Of a stretch of DNA of 64,000 nt, positions 23,419 through 37,497 are shown piece by piece. The number at the start of each line of letters is the position of its first letter. Positions within the stretch are counted from its first letter, which is position 1. A program made the position numbers and the translations under genes. Source of the DNA: Cylicocyclus nassatus (taxonomy: Eukaryota; Nematoda; Chromadorea; Rhabditida; Strongylidae); the NCBI GenBank assembly GCA_958299035.1, contig CATQJL010000305.1, forward strand, positions 71,206,792-71,270,791. The letters are read 5' to 3'. The notes beneath the pieces were generated by a model, which worked only from the letters and a program-made list of their open reading frames with translations, ran no database searches and had not been told where the DNA came from.

Positions 23419-23887
23419 AGGCAGCGTCCACCCAGAATTTGGCCTCCTATGTTTTCGTCATTCTGGGGCCTTTCTGTGGTCCTGATTATAGTTCCGAACT
23501 TCAAACTTTCTAAAATTCACAAAAAACCCGATCCTTGGGGACCCAATCTTGAGGGTGCGGACGAGTTTCGAATTGCTCGTCCCCGTTGGCAGGCCAGCGG
23601 GAAGGAGCTGCAACTGCATGGGCGCAGTTGCATTACAGTGTGCAGTGTGCAGCTTCTGCTCACTACCTTGTCAGTACATGTCGGAGGCACGTATTGACAA
23701 GGTAGTGAGCAGTCCCTGGTGGGCGGAGTCTGATATCAGACTCCGCCCAGCCAGGGACTTTCGGGTTCCTTATCTCCATTCAGAGATAACGTTAGAAGAC
23801 CGGACCAACGCAGATGCCCCTTTTCTGGGGCCTACATTCACGATCGACACTAATCGGAAGGGGTTAGGTTTAGCCTGGACACTGCCT
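23419..23887. mobile_element. Nested TTAA-flanked MITE
   Basis: Inverted ends AGGCAGYGTCCA are bounded by TTAA on both sides (23415-23418 and 23888-23891), as for piggyBac- or Kolobok-type targets. Copy 2 of the host MITE reads straight through this point, which gives an empty site. The 469-bp insertion carries two adjacent strong hairpins. Confidence 0.8.
23657..23759. repeat. Two adjacent near-perfect hairpins
   Basis: Hairpin 1 (23657-23711) has the stem TGCTCACTACCTTGTCA with its inverse. Hairpin 2 (23711-23759) is an almost continuous palindrome centred on GATATC with arms GGCGGAGTCT and AGTCCCTGG. Both lie within the TTAA element. Confidence 0.8.
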
Positions 23888-24579
23888 TTAAGTTCAATCG
23901 ATTTTTCAATCAATAATGACCCCATTTTCGAGTAAGCAATTTCAAAAATAAATATCATTATGATTATGACGTTATCCTATGATTAATGAACAGACTGGAC
24001 TTGCTCAGAATAGAGAATTTTGATAGATTCTCATCATTTTAGCAAGCAGTAGCGAGGTACTTCAGCCATCATTTACAGTCCTTCTTGGCTAAAATCGCAT
24101 GGCGGACAGAGTTTGAAGAGAAAGTCATTTTTGAATCATTCCTAACAGCAGTAAATGTCCTAATATAAGTTCTAAATTGTTTTCTCTTACAGAAACCGTT
24201 AGACAGCTTTTAGGTGATCATAAATGCTCTTTTACCTCACCGGGAATACTTTCGAAAAAAACATGTCAAATTGGACCAAAACGTGTCAATTTTTTTCTGA
24301 TACGTGGCAGGGAGGCGGCCGTCGTAGAATCTATAAAAAATTGTTCTCAAATCAAACATCGCATTCATGAGAGCCTTTAAAAAATGGGTCCGGATAACGG
24401 AAAAGTACCCAAAATTCTTATCTTTTTGGAGCCTATTTTGTTGATATTGATATGCTAAATATTTGAATGCCGTAATACATCATGACCGAAAGTGAATTTA
24501 TTTACACAGGGAAAAGTTGGAACGCCATTAAGCAGGTAGGATAGTCCTACTTTTGCATCAATAAAATATTGCTAAAAAG

Positions 24580-24923
24580 CAGTGGCGGTCCGAGGGGGGG
24601 GGGCCCCCCCCGAGAATGGGTCGCGAAATTTTTGAAACTTACCTATATGGATTATAAAAATGTGCAGACGACTTGTTTATTTTTGTGAATAATTAAAATA
24701 ATTTTTTAAATTTTTTAAAAATCCAAATTAGCCTTATAAAAAAAATTTTTCGGGGGCGTGGCTGAAGCCACGCCCCCTTTTTATAGATTTTAGGGGTTGG
24801 GGACCCGCAAAAATTTTGAGAAGTACTCCTAAAATTTTTCGGAGTGCGTGGCTAACGCCACGCATCTTCATTTGAAAAAAAAATTTCCGCCCCCCCCGGT
24901 CCGAAATCCTGGGACCGCCACTG
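24580..24923. mobile_element. hAT-like MITE (CAGTGGCGGTCC) with perfect 8-bp TSD
   Basis: 344 bp with ends CAGTGGCGGTCC...GGGACCGCCACTG flanked by CTAAAAAG (24572-24579 and 24924-24931). Internally it has G-rich and C-rich runs just inside each end and a GGCGTGGCT...AGCCACGCC hairpin. A partial relative lies at about 49240-49420. Non-coding. Confidence 0.88.
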
Positions 24924-24931
24924 CTAAAAAG

Positions 24932-27900
24932 CTAGCAATCTTTTCGAATTTCTAAACAAAGTCCAAGGAAGGCGAAATATGATGTATTCAGAATTTGTCG
25001 CATAAACTTTGTGAAAAGGAAAATCAACTTTTTTCATGCTTGCTGAGAAAAACAATTATTACCAAAGTGTTCCGATACGCATCGCTCCTGCACCTGAATG
25101 AAGAATCCAGCTATAAGTTTTTGATCAAGTACATGAATTTTTCCTGAAAAAAATCCCCTTTTTCTGTTTTTTCTAAGATTTTTGTAAAGGCTTCAAAGTG
25201 GTAGTTTTTGAAAAATTCACCATAGACATGTTCGTTACCAATAAAATTTTGCCGTTCGTAACGGGTTTTTGGAAAGAGTGTACTAAATTTCAAAAATGTC
25301 ATTTTCGTGATTATTTCCTCGTGATATTATCGCTTTGAATAATAAGTCGTGATGTAATGTAAACATGACATTATACGTCACTGATACCTTCTATTTAGGT
25401 GGAAATGGCATGGAAATTGTGTGGGATGGGATCCAAAAAGCTTTTTCCTGCTGGTAAAACATGTGAGGCCCTACTCGGTTGATTAGAGAAATAGAATAAT
25501 TAAGAGCACTTGTTGACATTCAGAGAACGAAACACCAGACTGTAGAATCGCTAATATCTTCGAGGGATTGAAGAGTATGAAATGAAAATGAAGAACAGAA
25601 CTCAGCTTTTTTCATCAAAAATTTTGAAGTAAAACGCCCTTTAGGCTTTCAAAAAGGCCAGAACTCAAAACTTGCCCATGAATGGAAAATCCAGAAACAG
25701 ACGTGAGAGGGGTCAAGGTAGGGCAGAGTGTAATCTTTGCTTATAAACAAAAATGGAAACTTTAAAACTTGAATGCGGGATTTCTCATGATTGGTAATCA
25801 GAAACATTTTTTTTTGTGAACCTTTGAAAACGGCACAAATTCTTAACCTGTTGAAATAAAGAAAAAATTCCAGAGAGTCTTCAAGGAAGAAAAAAAACAC
25901 AATTTTTGCTCGAATTGGAAAGAAAATCACAAATTTTCCAAGGCAAGTCCACAATCAAACATCATATATATTGAGCTTCAGACAAAAATAAAAAAACAGA
26001 GGAGAAACCTCAATTCGAAGATGATCTCAAAATTTCAAGAAATCCTGCTTTTATACGAAGAACAAGGAACTTCAAACAAAAGAGTATGCGTAGTTTTCAA
26101 AGCGTAATCGCCTGTCTCACCAAAATTCAATTAACTAATGTGCGTCCAAACTTTAGAACAATGAACTCCGGATCAGACACGATTCCGGAAGAACAATGAC
26201 AGTTTCTATTTTGGATCACTATTTATGTGAGTCATGGTTACAAGGAAGAAAATCAAATAAATCTTGTGTAGTGAAATGAGGTAAACATAAGCCTCATTGT
26301 TGTCAAATATTGTGCGAACTTCAAGCAATATCATTTTAGATCTTCTTTATCATTTTCAAGCAATTTTTTTATCATATCATTTTCTCTGAAATAATATTAA
26401 AGAAGCCCAAAATCACTAATGTTCGTGAAATTTAAGCATTTTACATTCAAGTTTACTCCAGACATCTTTAAATAATCTGACTTATATGTGTAGGAAAGTA
26501 TGTTTCTTTTCTTAAGAGCCTTATGAGCGCTTTGTATGCTAAATTTACACTGGTAATCTTAATCTGAAATGATTTCATCTTTAATCTCAACAAGAATAGA
26601 AACCACACAACATCTTGAATGCAATTTTGGCATATTTTCACCGTCCACATAATTTGAGAGAACTTGATCGAAGATTATTTGCAGCGATTGTAATCAACGT
26701 GCATAATTTTATCCATAGAAATAAGCTTAAAAAATATCAGAAACCATCAAGGATGAGTGTAATTTGGTGCCCCTCAATTATATGAGCAAGCTTGAGTAAG
26801 GTGTCAAAAAGATATACAATTATCAAAGTTGCTTATATGTTGTCTTTTCAAAGACGTTAGATGTTCTCACGTGATTTCTATTACACTTTTTTCGCCTTTT
26901 TTCTGAAAAGCACTAGGAAATTCCACAAAGTCCCTTATTTGGCATATATGGCGAAGGAATGAAGTCTATCCATTGGCATAATCTTTGCCTTTACGATATG
27001 AAATTTTTGACGGCACTTTACCTCCATTTTCCTCTTTATTTCTAAAGGTCATACTTCTTTTTCATACTATTAGGTTTTTTATGGTCTTTCCGAAACATCA
27101 GTAGTAGTATGAACAGTGTGAAGAGAATGTCCTCATTAACGTAACTTGGAAATTGCCAAAGTGACTCGAAGAAATTTCAAAAAATTCAGAAATTATTCAT
27201 CTTGTGCGACATATATTGAGGATTCACAACATTTTTAGTTTGCAGCTGAAAAAAAATTCTTTAAGGAAGCTATGAAGATCTTTTACCTTGAGTGTATTGA
27301 AACTTATGTAATAGCCTAATGGAATGTACAGGCATTCTAGCTGCAAAGTTGAAAGGGGCCTATTCTGTTGTAATTTTGCTGTTTATTTGGACACTCTAAT
27401 CTACATTAAGATCCGATTAAATTTATTGAATTGAATTTTTGTTGCTGCGCAATGGCATAAAATTCTTAGAATTTCTACCTTGATTTCAATTAAAATTGTC
27501 CAAGTTATCTCGTATTTTGTATCATTTAATCACCCAAATCTTATTATTGAACTTAATCTATTTGTACGGATTCGACCCAAGACAAAGCTAGATTTGCCAA
27601 GAGTGCAATTTCTGCTCTGGCTTCAAGAAAGAAAAGACATGTGCACTCGCATATTTTGGGCATGCAATTTTTATAGAATAACATGGTTTCTCTGGAATGT
27701 GCACTCAATTATATCAGACTTGTGGTTCTCAAATCTTTTGCTGGACTCTGTCAAACTAGGGGAAGGGGTATGGAAAGCAACCCCTAGCTTTCGACAAATG
27801 ATTCTGCTGGGAAATGTTTTCCGTTCAATAAATAATACCCTTGAAACCGTTCCGAAAATGCATCTGACTGTAAGATTTGAAAGAATTCAAGGCCCATGAA

Positions 27901-30900
27901 GCAGCGTCTACAGCTGTCATGTGCCGGAGCTGTGCTGGATCCGTGCCAAAACACAAGTGCACCACGTATTGATTGATCGCTGATCCGACATGGCACGAGA
28001 GGCTGGCATGGTGCTGGCATGGAATTTCGGATGCCATTTTGAAATTACTACGTTTTTCTTAATGTCGAGATAATATTTTTTTTGAAGAATTATGTGCCCA
28101 CCCTTAGCTGGAGACACTCAAGTGTGCCTCAACTTTGGCATAATTTTCGCATGAGACTCTTAACCCGAATTGTGAAGACGTTCCAAGACAAACTCGTACA
28201 ACGGAGTAACAGTCCTGATGTGGCAAGTGTGGCACTTTTTTCATGCTGACGTTTTTTAAAACTAGAAGGAGAACTGAGAAAATCGTCGCTGGTTCTTCGG
28301 TCTATCTATGCGCTTCCGTATTGAATAATGAGACTTTCGCAGTACCTGACATTTATTTGGCATGCAGAAACTCAAAGAATTAAAAGCGGCCTCTGAATGA
28401 TCTGCTCCTCTTTTAAGGGACAATATGTTCTGACCCTGCTTCCTGTTTGTTGTATTCTGAAGCTTATGTGTATTGCTTGATTAAATGTGAAAAATAAATG
28501 TTCTGCGATCACCATGCTGAATTTTAAGAATTTTTGTAGGTAAAAATTCAATATGGGCCTTCCATCTTTGTCTCAGCTGAGCATGATGCTATTCGTCATA
28601 AAATCATTTTTCTGCTTTTTGGAGTCGTCACGTGATTAACGAGCATAGAAAAGTAAGTAGGAAATTGTCTAAATTTATTAGCATACGCATTTAAACCCCT
28701 CAGACACTTCCAGTCACATTCACAAACACATTATTACGACTGAAGTGCTCAAACACGATTTTGCAAAACGAGGAAGATTTCAGAAGTAATTTCCTCACTA
28801 CAAAAAGGTAAATAGTTGTATCACTTGCAAGGCCCAGCAACGATATGACATCAGATTTGGTTTGCACTCGCAGGGGAAATAAGAACGAAGCGGGAAATCA
28901 TTTGAATGACGAGAATAGCAAATCAAGTTGTTGAATGTGTGTTCGCATACGTGTTCATAACTTTCACATAAATCTGTGTCACACACAGTATAGAGGGAAA
29001 ATGGCTCAAAAAGCCATATTTCCCTTCTGTCAGCTCCCGCATTCAAACGGAAAACTAAGGCTTAAAAAAACACGATCGAATTAATTATTATCACTGCAGC
29101 TGACCTAAAAGGAATCGTAAAAAGCGATAAGCGGGATGGTTTTCAGAAGACCAAGTCATTCCACTGTTTTTTCTCCATTCAGACCTTGCGCTTTATGGAT
29201 TTTATTTCGCTGCCTTAAGTTATTTGCTATAAAACAATAATTAACTTTGTTTTCAAACTTGCGCTCTAAAATTTGGAAATTTTTGGCAGTTTTAGCTAGC
29301 TAACCTTGAGAGGTACCTAAACAAAAATTTAGCAAAGCATTTGAATGATGGTTCAGATCTTGAGCAAGGTTCGGCAGTATATGATTAAATAGAAGATTTG
29401 CTGTAGATTCAATATTCCCTTTTCGAGAACTGATTGGATATACTCGAGTAGCACCCCTTCCAAGCAAATCATTTACGAAATGTGCGAATTTTTCACGATT
29501 TACTGCAAAAACGAAGATGATTTTTGTTTGTTAGTCTCATTGGAGTTGCTTGTTTATTAAATTGTTGAGAGGTCCTACATTTCGTCAACCTTCTTCTTTT
29601 CTTCCTTAGAGAAACTGACTTCAGCTAGTCATACCCCTGAAGTATGTGCCGTTAGTATGTTTTGAGGATTCTCCAGATTTATTGCAAGAAATAAAATTTG
29701 TAGGCCAGTCATCATACGCAGAGAACGGCCCCCGAAAAACTTCTCGTGATTGAGCACTCTTTCAACTTACGTCTAATGTCTCTTACAAATATGAACTGTC
29801 TCAATTGGACGCAATCCGTTTAGTCTTTGCTTGATTCGCCTGTAACTTTTTGATCTACGAAATACTACATGGGCTTATTAGGAGTAGTACACTTGTCTAT
29901 GCTCTTAAGACGATTAAGCTGTATGAAGAGCTTGGAGAGGAAAAAGTCCCAAAAAAGTGCGTCAATTACTCATTGACCTAGTGATTTTCAACCTTGCAAA
30001 TGACTCATTGAAATGAACTTCTTATCAATCACATCATAGGTCATGCAAAAGCATGCATAAAAGCCTCAAACAATAGATTAAGCGAGATTAATTTTGCGGA
30101 AATCCTTTCTGCCTTAAAAAGTGCGACTTCCGCTTAAGTGAGTGTGTTTTCAAGTGTGATTTCTTTGCTCTTTCGACATTTGCTTTGCTCATAGCATAGT
30201 TTGCAAAAGGTTGGGGCGACTTATTGAAAGGGTAAACTAGTTATTTCACAGCTAAAAAGCTTTTAGGAGGTCTTACAGAAATGAATAGTCTTAGGGGATT
30301 GAGGAAATCCAAAATTTACTGAAAATTTGCAATGTTCGCTTTTTCCGTAAATAGCTGTTTGTTTATTCTGCAAAATTTATCCATTACGTGTCAATTCAAA
30401 GTAGCAGTGAAGATTATGAGGCTTAGCCAAAGTTAAGAGGCTAAACTTCATGCAGATTCTGCAAATTTGCGGATTTCATATCTAAGCCTATGTTAAGATC
30501 TTTTGCTCATGATGTTAGAGGCTTATACTAATTTGGCTTTCTGTCAAGGATCACTTGATGAAAACAGCTATGCTATGTAGCTCCATAGCATGCAAAAATT
30601 GGGGGTTACATTATTGGAAACATAAGCAGAACAATGTATTTTGATTTTTTTTCAATATAAGCATTTAGAAAAAGCTCCTAAGAAGACTTATCTGCTTACT
30701 CACTTTTCAAAAACACTTTTGACCTTTCACTTTTCATTTGCAGCATTTAGGTAACAAAAGGTACCTTCCATAATAGTAATTAAAAACAAACTTTGTAGAG
30801 GTTACATCTGGAGTGTTTTTTCTAATATTTTCAAGTACATGCACAACAACTTAAGGTAATATCAATGACATCACCCTGGTACTAAATGATGGCTCCATAA

Positions 30901-30960
30901 ATTGTTTGTCTGCACTTAATGCATATCCGATCACGATGCTTTTAACGCAAAAATGAGCAA
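24932..30960. other. Six kb without a recognised gene
   Basis: AT-rich DNA with no transposon ends seen. Two ORFs stand out slightly. One is 27480-27899 (+, 139 codons, no motif). The other is 28798-29046 (-, 82 codons, eight Cys scattered, no known spacing). Neither can be supported as a gene. Confidence 0.45.
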
Positions 30961-30963
30961 AAA

Positions 30964-31665
30964 TCATAACTTATAATAAGGGGCTAAGGGTGTTTACGTG
31001 ACTTTGTGTGTGTGTGTGTCTGTCTGTCTGTAACGAAATTCATACAGCGGGTTCCAGCCAACATCCAGAGCTCAAATTTTGCATAGCGCATGCTACCAAC
31101 GTAGAACTCCACCATGCAAAAGCACGAACGGATTCGCTGGATGGGTCCCTCAGAATTTGCGCGCCAAACGGGTCCACTTGGCTTCTGGCCCGCAAAATTG
31201 GGTCCGTATCAACGCTTTTTGCAAGCCGTGGATGTGTTTGGCAGGTTGATGTGTAAGTCATGGACTTTAGACCAAAAAGTGACCAAAGGTTTGCTACTTT
31301 ACGAAAACGACGCCAAAAAGAAGTGTTCCCGTAAATGGTCAATCCGCCGTGGATTTACCTGAGCATTTAAAAAGATTTTTGCATAGAGATGTAGCTCACG
31401 GTAACTATTGTCTTCATGGCGACTACCAAGCCAAAAAAAGTTTGAAAACCTATTCAAACTTGCATTTGTTCTTCTGCGAAAAGTTACATCCACTCAAAAT
31501 CACCGATCTTACATAAAAAAGCTTTTAGAATGAATGGTTGTTTACATTTAATTCGCGATAGCCAGCATTGCGCGGTGGGTTTCAAAGCCATTATTAGGCG
31601 AGGATAAGTAAGGCATATAGAGTAGAACCAGCGCGAGCCTCTGCGAAGCAGAGCTGACGCACTGG
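30964..31665 (+). repeat. TG/hairpin repeat, unit 1
   Basis: Starts TCATAACTTATAATAAGGGG, then a short TG run at about 31006-31020, a conserved body (GAAATTC.TA.AGCG.GTTC.AGCCAA), and a terminal 38-base hairpin at 31628-31665 with the core CCTCTGCGAAGCAGAG. Two further units follow and a shortened unit lies at 43607-43851. Unclassified; a non-autonomous Helitron-like or foldback element is possible. Confidence 0.7.
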
Positions 31666-31805
31666 CGACTAATAACGCTGAACGGGTCCGTATGAGAATA
31701 AAAATGCCAGTGTCACCTCTGCTTTTTGGAGGCTTGCAGTGAAGGTTGTGGAAAGCCCGATAATACAGAGTTTCGTTTGAATCCACAATCTGAGCATCAA
31801 GACCT

Positions 31806-32469
31806 TATGATAACGGGCTAAGGGTTGTTTACGTGTTTTTGTGTGTCTGTGTGTCCGTCTGTTACGAGATTCGTAGAGCGTGTTCTAGCCAGCGTTCTAA
31901 GCCCAAATTTTGCACAGCGCATGCAACCTTCATGAAAGTCCAAAATGCAAAAGCAGGAATAGATTCGTTGAGTGGACCCCTTAGAAATTGCGCGCCAAAC
32001 GGATCCATCTGGCTTCTGTCCCGCAAAATTGGGCCCGTATCCACTTTTTGCGCAAAGGTGCAAGCGCGATGGACATTATCCCGAGAAGTGGTCGAAAGTT
32101 ACTACATGCGAAAACGGCGCCAAAAAGAATGGTTGCGTAAATGGTCAATTTGCCAAGGTTCTAGCCAAGCATTTGAGAAGATTTTCGCACAAAGATGTAG
32201 CTCACGGTGAATGTTGCCTTTATGAGAATTACCAAGCCATGACATATTCAAAAACCTATTCAAATTTGCGTGTCTTCCTGCGAAAAACACGCGAAATCAC
32301 CGATCTCAAGTGAATAAGCTTTCTAAATGAACATCTTTGTGCGAAAATCTTCTCAAATGCTTGGCTAGAACCTTGGCAAATTGACCATTTACGCAACATC
32401 TCTTTTGGCGCCGTTTTCGCATGTAGTAGAGCCAGTGCGAGCCTCTGCGAAGCAGAGGTGACGCACTGG
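31806..32469 (+). repeat. TG/hairpin repeat, unit 2, with internal inverted repeat
   Basis: Same organisation as unit 1, with its hairpin at 32432-32469. It additionally has a near-perfect inverted duplication of about 98 bp (32101-32198 against 32330-32427), with about 130 bases between, that is absent from the other units. Confidence 0.75.
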
Positions 32470-32505
32470 TGATGTAATAAGGGATAAAAAGGTAGGGGTC
32501 GTCTA

Positions 32506-33818
<1,313 letters not shown>

Positions 33819-33824
33819 TAGATA

Positions 33825-35439
33825 ATAAACTAGTGATATAGCTTGATCATCCAGCCTTTTATGAGCTGTTTTAGAAGACCGTTGTTACTCAGACAACTGA
33901 CAGGGACTTCCGCAAAACTTTGCAGCATTTCCGCTGGGTCACCTGCGGAATCCCGCATTTTTGGAGAGTGCACTGTCGCAATGGTTAAGAAAGTGCTGTG
34001 GAACAGTTAAAAATTCTGCATGTGCTGCGGAAGTTTCGATGACGTGTCTGAGTGATAATGATCCGGTCCAACGTAATATTTCTTTGCACTTTCGTTATTT
34101 TCAAAAATTGTAGTAGCACAAAAGTGATCTGCCACTTGTTCCCAGCCAGTCGGGCTCGACCAACACAAATGAATTTAATTATCCAAAATCACAAACTGTT
34201 ATTAGAAGAATCGTACGCGAGTTCTTTCATAGATTTGGGGATGCGAGTACAGTTTTCTTGAGGAGGCGTCTCTTCTGAAAAGTTCACAATAATACAGAAT
34301 CTTTTGTTTTTTACACAGCAAGTGCGACCTATTTTTGCAACGCTTATGTTTAGATGAACAAAGAACTTTTGTTTTTGGCATATCTCCAGGATTGCTATTG
34401 AACTTCTACTTGAAACTCTAAACTTCCACTGCCTTATTATTACTGCCAATGCCCAGAAGTTTATAAAAAACCTATAAAAGATGGAAAAGAGGTATAAGAG
34501 AATTTCTAAAATATCTAGAAAAAATGTAGGTTGTGCCCTTATAGAATTGCATTTATATTTACTGTAAGTGAGGGTATATATGGTGCCAGCGTATAGCCAT
34601 TTATCCCTTTTTCATTATGTCAAATATGAGATCTTGCCGAATTCGCTCAAGTTTTCTAGAGGAAGACGAAGAAAGTGTAGAAAACCTAAATAACAGTGTG
34701 ATAGATAAACATTTCTATGAGAGGTTAAAGTGAGGAATAAGTTTGGTGAAAATCTGAGGTTGTCTGGAAAACAAAAACAAAAAATTTGCCGATAGTAAAG
34801 GGCTGGTTCTTAGAAACTCAGACTAAATACTCTTCTTTACAACGCGAGAGATCCTCATAAGCACTTGAAAAAAGACCCAGCAACAATAGATCCATGAAAA
34901 ATAGGGGAAAATTTTCCACCAATGATTTTTCTGGAAAAACAAATTGGTCACATAGGAGTTGATCGGAAAGCGTACTCAGTAAAATCAATGAGTTAACTAT
35001 TTTTTGCTTCGTTTTCAAGTAATTTATTCCAGATTTAATTCAAGGTTCGCTAACTTTCTGCAATTACCGTAATTAAATTGCATTGACACCTAGATCAAAA
35101 TAAGATCAAAAGAAATATGTTAATTACAAAATCTATTTTTTGGCCTAATTTATGGTTTAGGATGTTTCTCTCCACTACGTAACGCTGACTCTCTGTGTTC
35201 TCCGCTGCATAAACAATTCTCCCGTTGCAATCGATAATCAGCATCGGAGCAATTAGTCGCCAGTAGTTGTCAGAAAAGCAGATATCATCTCTTCGAAAGC
35301 GTTTAGATAGAAAAATAGTGTGAAATGATCACTGATAGAACAATAGTTTGAAAAGTTCAAAATTCAACAAAGGATATTATCAAATGCTAGAAATGTATTC
35401 ATTTTGAAAATTCATAGCAGCCTTGCAGCCTCATTCAAT
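33825..35439. other. Intergenic, no gene recognised
   Basis: About 1.6 kb of AT-rich sequence with only short featureless ORFs. Confidence 0.5.
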
Positions 35440-35447
35440 TCAAAAAT

Positions 35448-36479
35448 GGTACTTTTCCGTTATCCGGATCCTTTTTTTCAAAAGGCTCTCGTACAATACT
35501 TTCTTTAGTCTGAGAATAATTTTTCATAGATTCTACGAGGCAGGGCTCGGCACGAGCTGGCACCAGGGAATTTTGAAAACGAAGTCCCCTTTGAAATTTG
35601 CCAATTTTTACGAAGTCCCCCTTGACTTTTGGGAAATTTTACGAAGTCCCCTTTGATCCTCAACGATATCCCCTCTAAAATCCTAAAAAAATCCCCAAAA
35701 TCCCCCAAAAAACGAAACGTCGACTAAAAAAAAAAAAAAAAAAAGGTCGTCGCCACCAATTTTTCGTATGTCTTCGCCCACAAAAACGAAACCCCCTTTG
35801 CTTTTTGCCCCAAAAACGATATCCAGCTTGCCCCGTGCCAGCTGGTGCCAGGCCCTGCTACGAGGACTGCCTCCTTGCCACGTGTCACAAAAAATTGACA
35901 CGTTTTGTTCAATTTGACATGTTTTTCTCGAAATTATTTCCAGTGAGGTAAAAGAAATTTCGTGATCACCTTAGAGCTGTTCAGTTGTTTTATATAAGAG
36001 CAAAACAACCATGGGCTTATTTTAGAAGATCTTGCTTGCTTTAGTGATTCAAAAACTCTTTCTATTTAAACCCTTTTCGCCATGCAATTTTAGCCAGAAA
36101 AGGAAATGATATCTCGAAGTACCTTGCTGCTGCTTATTTAGCCTCTTAAATGACGGATTTCTAGCGCACTTCTCTATTCTGAGCAAGCTTAATCTGTTCA
36201 TCGATGATGGTATATCGATATTATTATGACAATGTTTACTTTAAAACTGTTTGATCGAAATGAGGTCAAAGTTAACCAAAAAACACATGAACTTACATCA
36301 GTAGGTAGGGCAACAAAAACTTTTGGTAACACCTGTTAAAGGTGTAGATGACATGTCAAATTCTTTCGACATGTGGCAGAAGGTTGACACTCATTCCTGT
36401 GAATTTGGGACAAATATGGCACAAGGTCAGAAGAAATATCCTTCTTTGAAAAAATAGGTCCGGATAACGGAAAAGTACC
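35448..36479. mobile_element. GGTAC-ended MITE, copy 2
   Basis: Inverted ends GGTACTTTTCCGTTATCCGG match copy 1 at 23229-24409, but the body is in reverse orientation relative to it. Flanks TCAAAAAT and CAAAAAAT are a target duplication differing by slippage in the A-run. It contains a nested hAT-like MITE (35541-35857). Without the insertion and its duplication it is 707 bp. Non-coding. Confidence 0.85.
35541..35857. mobile_element. Nested hAT-like MITE with perfect 8-bp TSD
   Basis: 317 bp with ends CAGGGCTCGGCACGAGCTGG and, inverted, CAGGGCCTGGCACCAGCTGG, flanked by CTACGAGG (35533-35540 and 35858-35865). Copy 1 of the host MITE has the uninterrupted target. Same family as 14002-14778. 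Confidence 0.9.
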
Positions 36480-36487
36480 CAAAAAAT

Positions 36488-37380
36488 TATTGAATTCGTG
36501 AATTTATAGTATTACAATTTCCAGCAAAAACTATTAGGTGAATTCTTCAAAAAGTTTTTATAAACTCTTGCTTCAATAATCTCACCAACCTAAAAATTGT
36601 TGAACCCGATAAATTATTTTAGATTGACTATGTGATGAGAGAAACGCCATTCTGCAAGAGCGAGAGGGAACACAAACATTCGAGTTTTGGCATTTGGCCA
36701 ATGGAAGGAAACAAATTTTTAATCAAAAAAATTTTTTTGTAGTTTTAACTTAAAGTCTTCAAAAAATCTTAAAATTTTTGCTAAGTTTCGAAAAAATTCT
36801 CTAAAAAAATTTTCTTGATTGTTAGTGAAAAGGGGCTAAGAACATCCCGATGTTCCAGTTTTGCTGTAGTTGTTATTACCAAACAAATGGTTTTCTTTGA
36901 TCAAAAAAGTTGATTTTATTGCAAATTTACTTCTTCTGTTTCAATATATGAAGCTTATTTCCTGTACGATAAAATGTTGCTTAACTATTTTTGCTGAAAT
37001 AGCCGCATATTGTTTTCAAGAAAAAAAATTATTCATCATTATAGCATTCCATCGTATCGAGCCTCGAAATTTGATTTTTACTGTCCTGAACTTTGATTAT
37101 CTCTGGTTTTACCCAATAGGTCAAACTCATGGAAATATACAAAAATCGAAAAAAATAATCACTCTATAAAATATGAAAAAATGGACATAATGCAGCTTTT
37201 CTGCTTGGTCCAGGCGAAAATCGTCGTTGGCAAGGTAATTTATTAGTTTTTCTCAGGCAAATTTGGTCTGACCTAAAGCTCTACGTTTTTCATACGCTGT
37301 CAATCCTTCCATCATATATTTGAAACTCAGAATATTAATAGAAACCTTCTTCTTAGTCCTCTTTATCACTGGTAACGCCA
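36488..37380. other. Intergenic upstream of histone H1
   Basis: About 0.9 kb of AT-rich DNA. A 99-codon ORF at 36870-37169 (+) shows no motif. Confidence 0.5.
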
Positions 37381-37384
37381 ATTT

Positions 37385-37490
37385 TCCCGCCCATAGTGGG
37401 GGCAACATTGGGGCGGGGGTCGCGACGGGGGGACTCGACCCTCGCTATTAGGCCGGCGTTCTCCTGACGCGGCTACACACCTCGAGTTCA
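37385..37490 (-). repeat. GC-rich block with tRNA-like boxes upstream of H1
   Basis: On the minus strand, TAGCCGCGTCAGG resembles a pol III box A and GGTCGAGTCCC resembles a box B one base short of consensus. The rest does not fold as a tRNA. It could be a tRNA-derived repeat or simply the GC-rich promoter of the H1 gene, which starts directly downstream. Confidence 0.3.
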
Positions 37491-37497
37491 TTCAGCC

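Larger units (their letters stand above)
23229..24409. mobile_element. GGTAC-ended MITE, copy 1, with perfect 8-bp TSD
   Basis: Inverted ends GGTACTTTYCCGTTATCCGG are flanked by identical CAAAATTC duplications (23221-23228 and 24410-24417). Ends starting GG plus an 8-bp duplication fit Merlin or hAT-like transposases; the superfamily is not settled. It contains a nested TTAA element (23419-23887). Without that insertion it is 708 bp, matching the 707 bp of copy 2 at 35448-36479. No transposase is encoded. Confidence 0.88.

Noticed and set aside
27480..27899. 139-codon ORF as a gene
   Set aside because: No domain, no splice signals and ordinary AT-rich composition; consistent with chance.
28798..29046. 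Cys-containing 82-codon ORF as a secreted peptide
   Set aside because: No signal peptide, no known Cys spacing and no exon partners seen.
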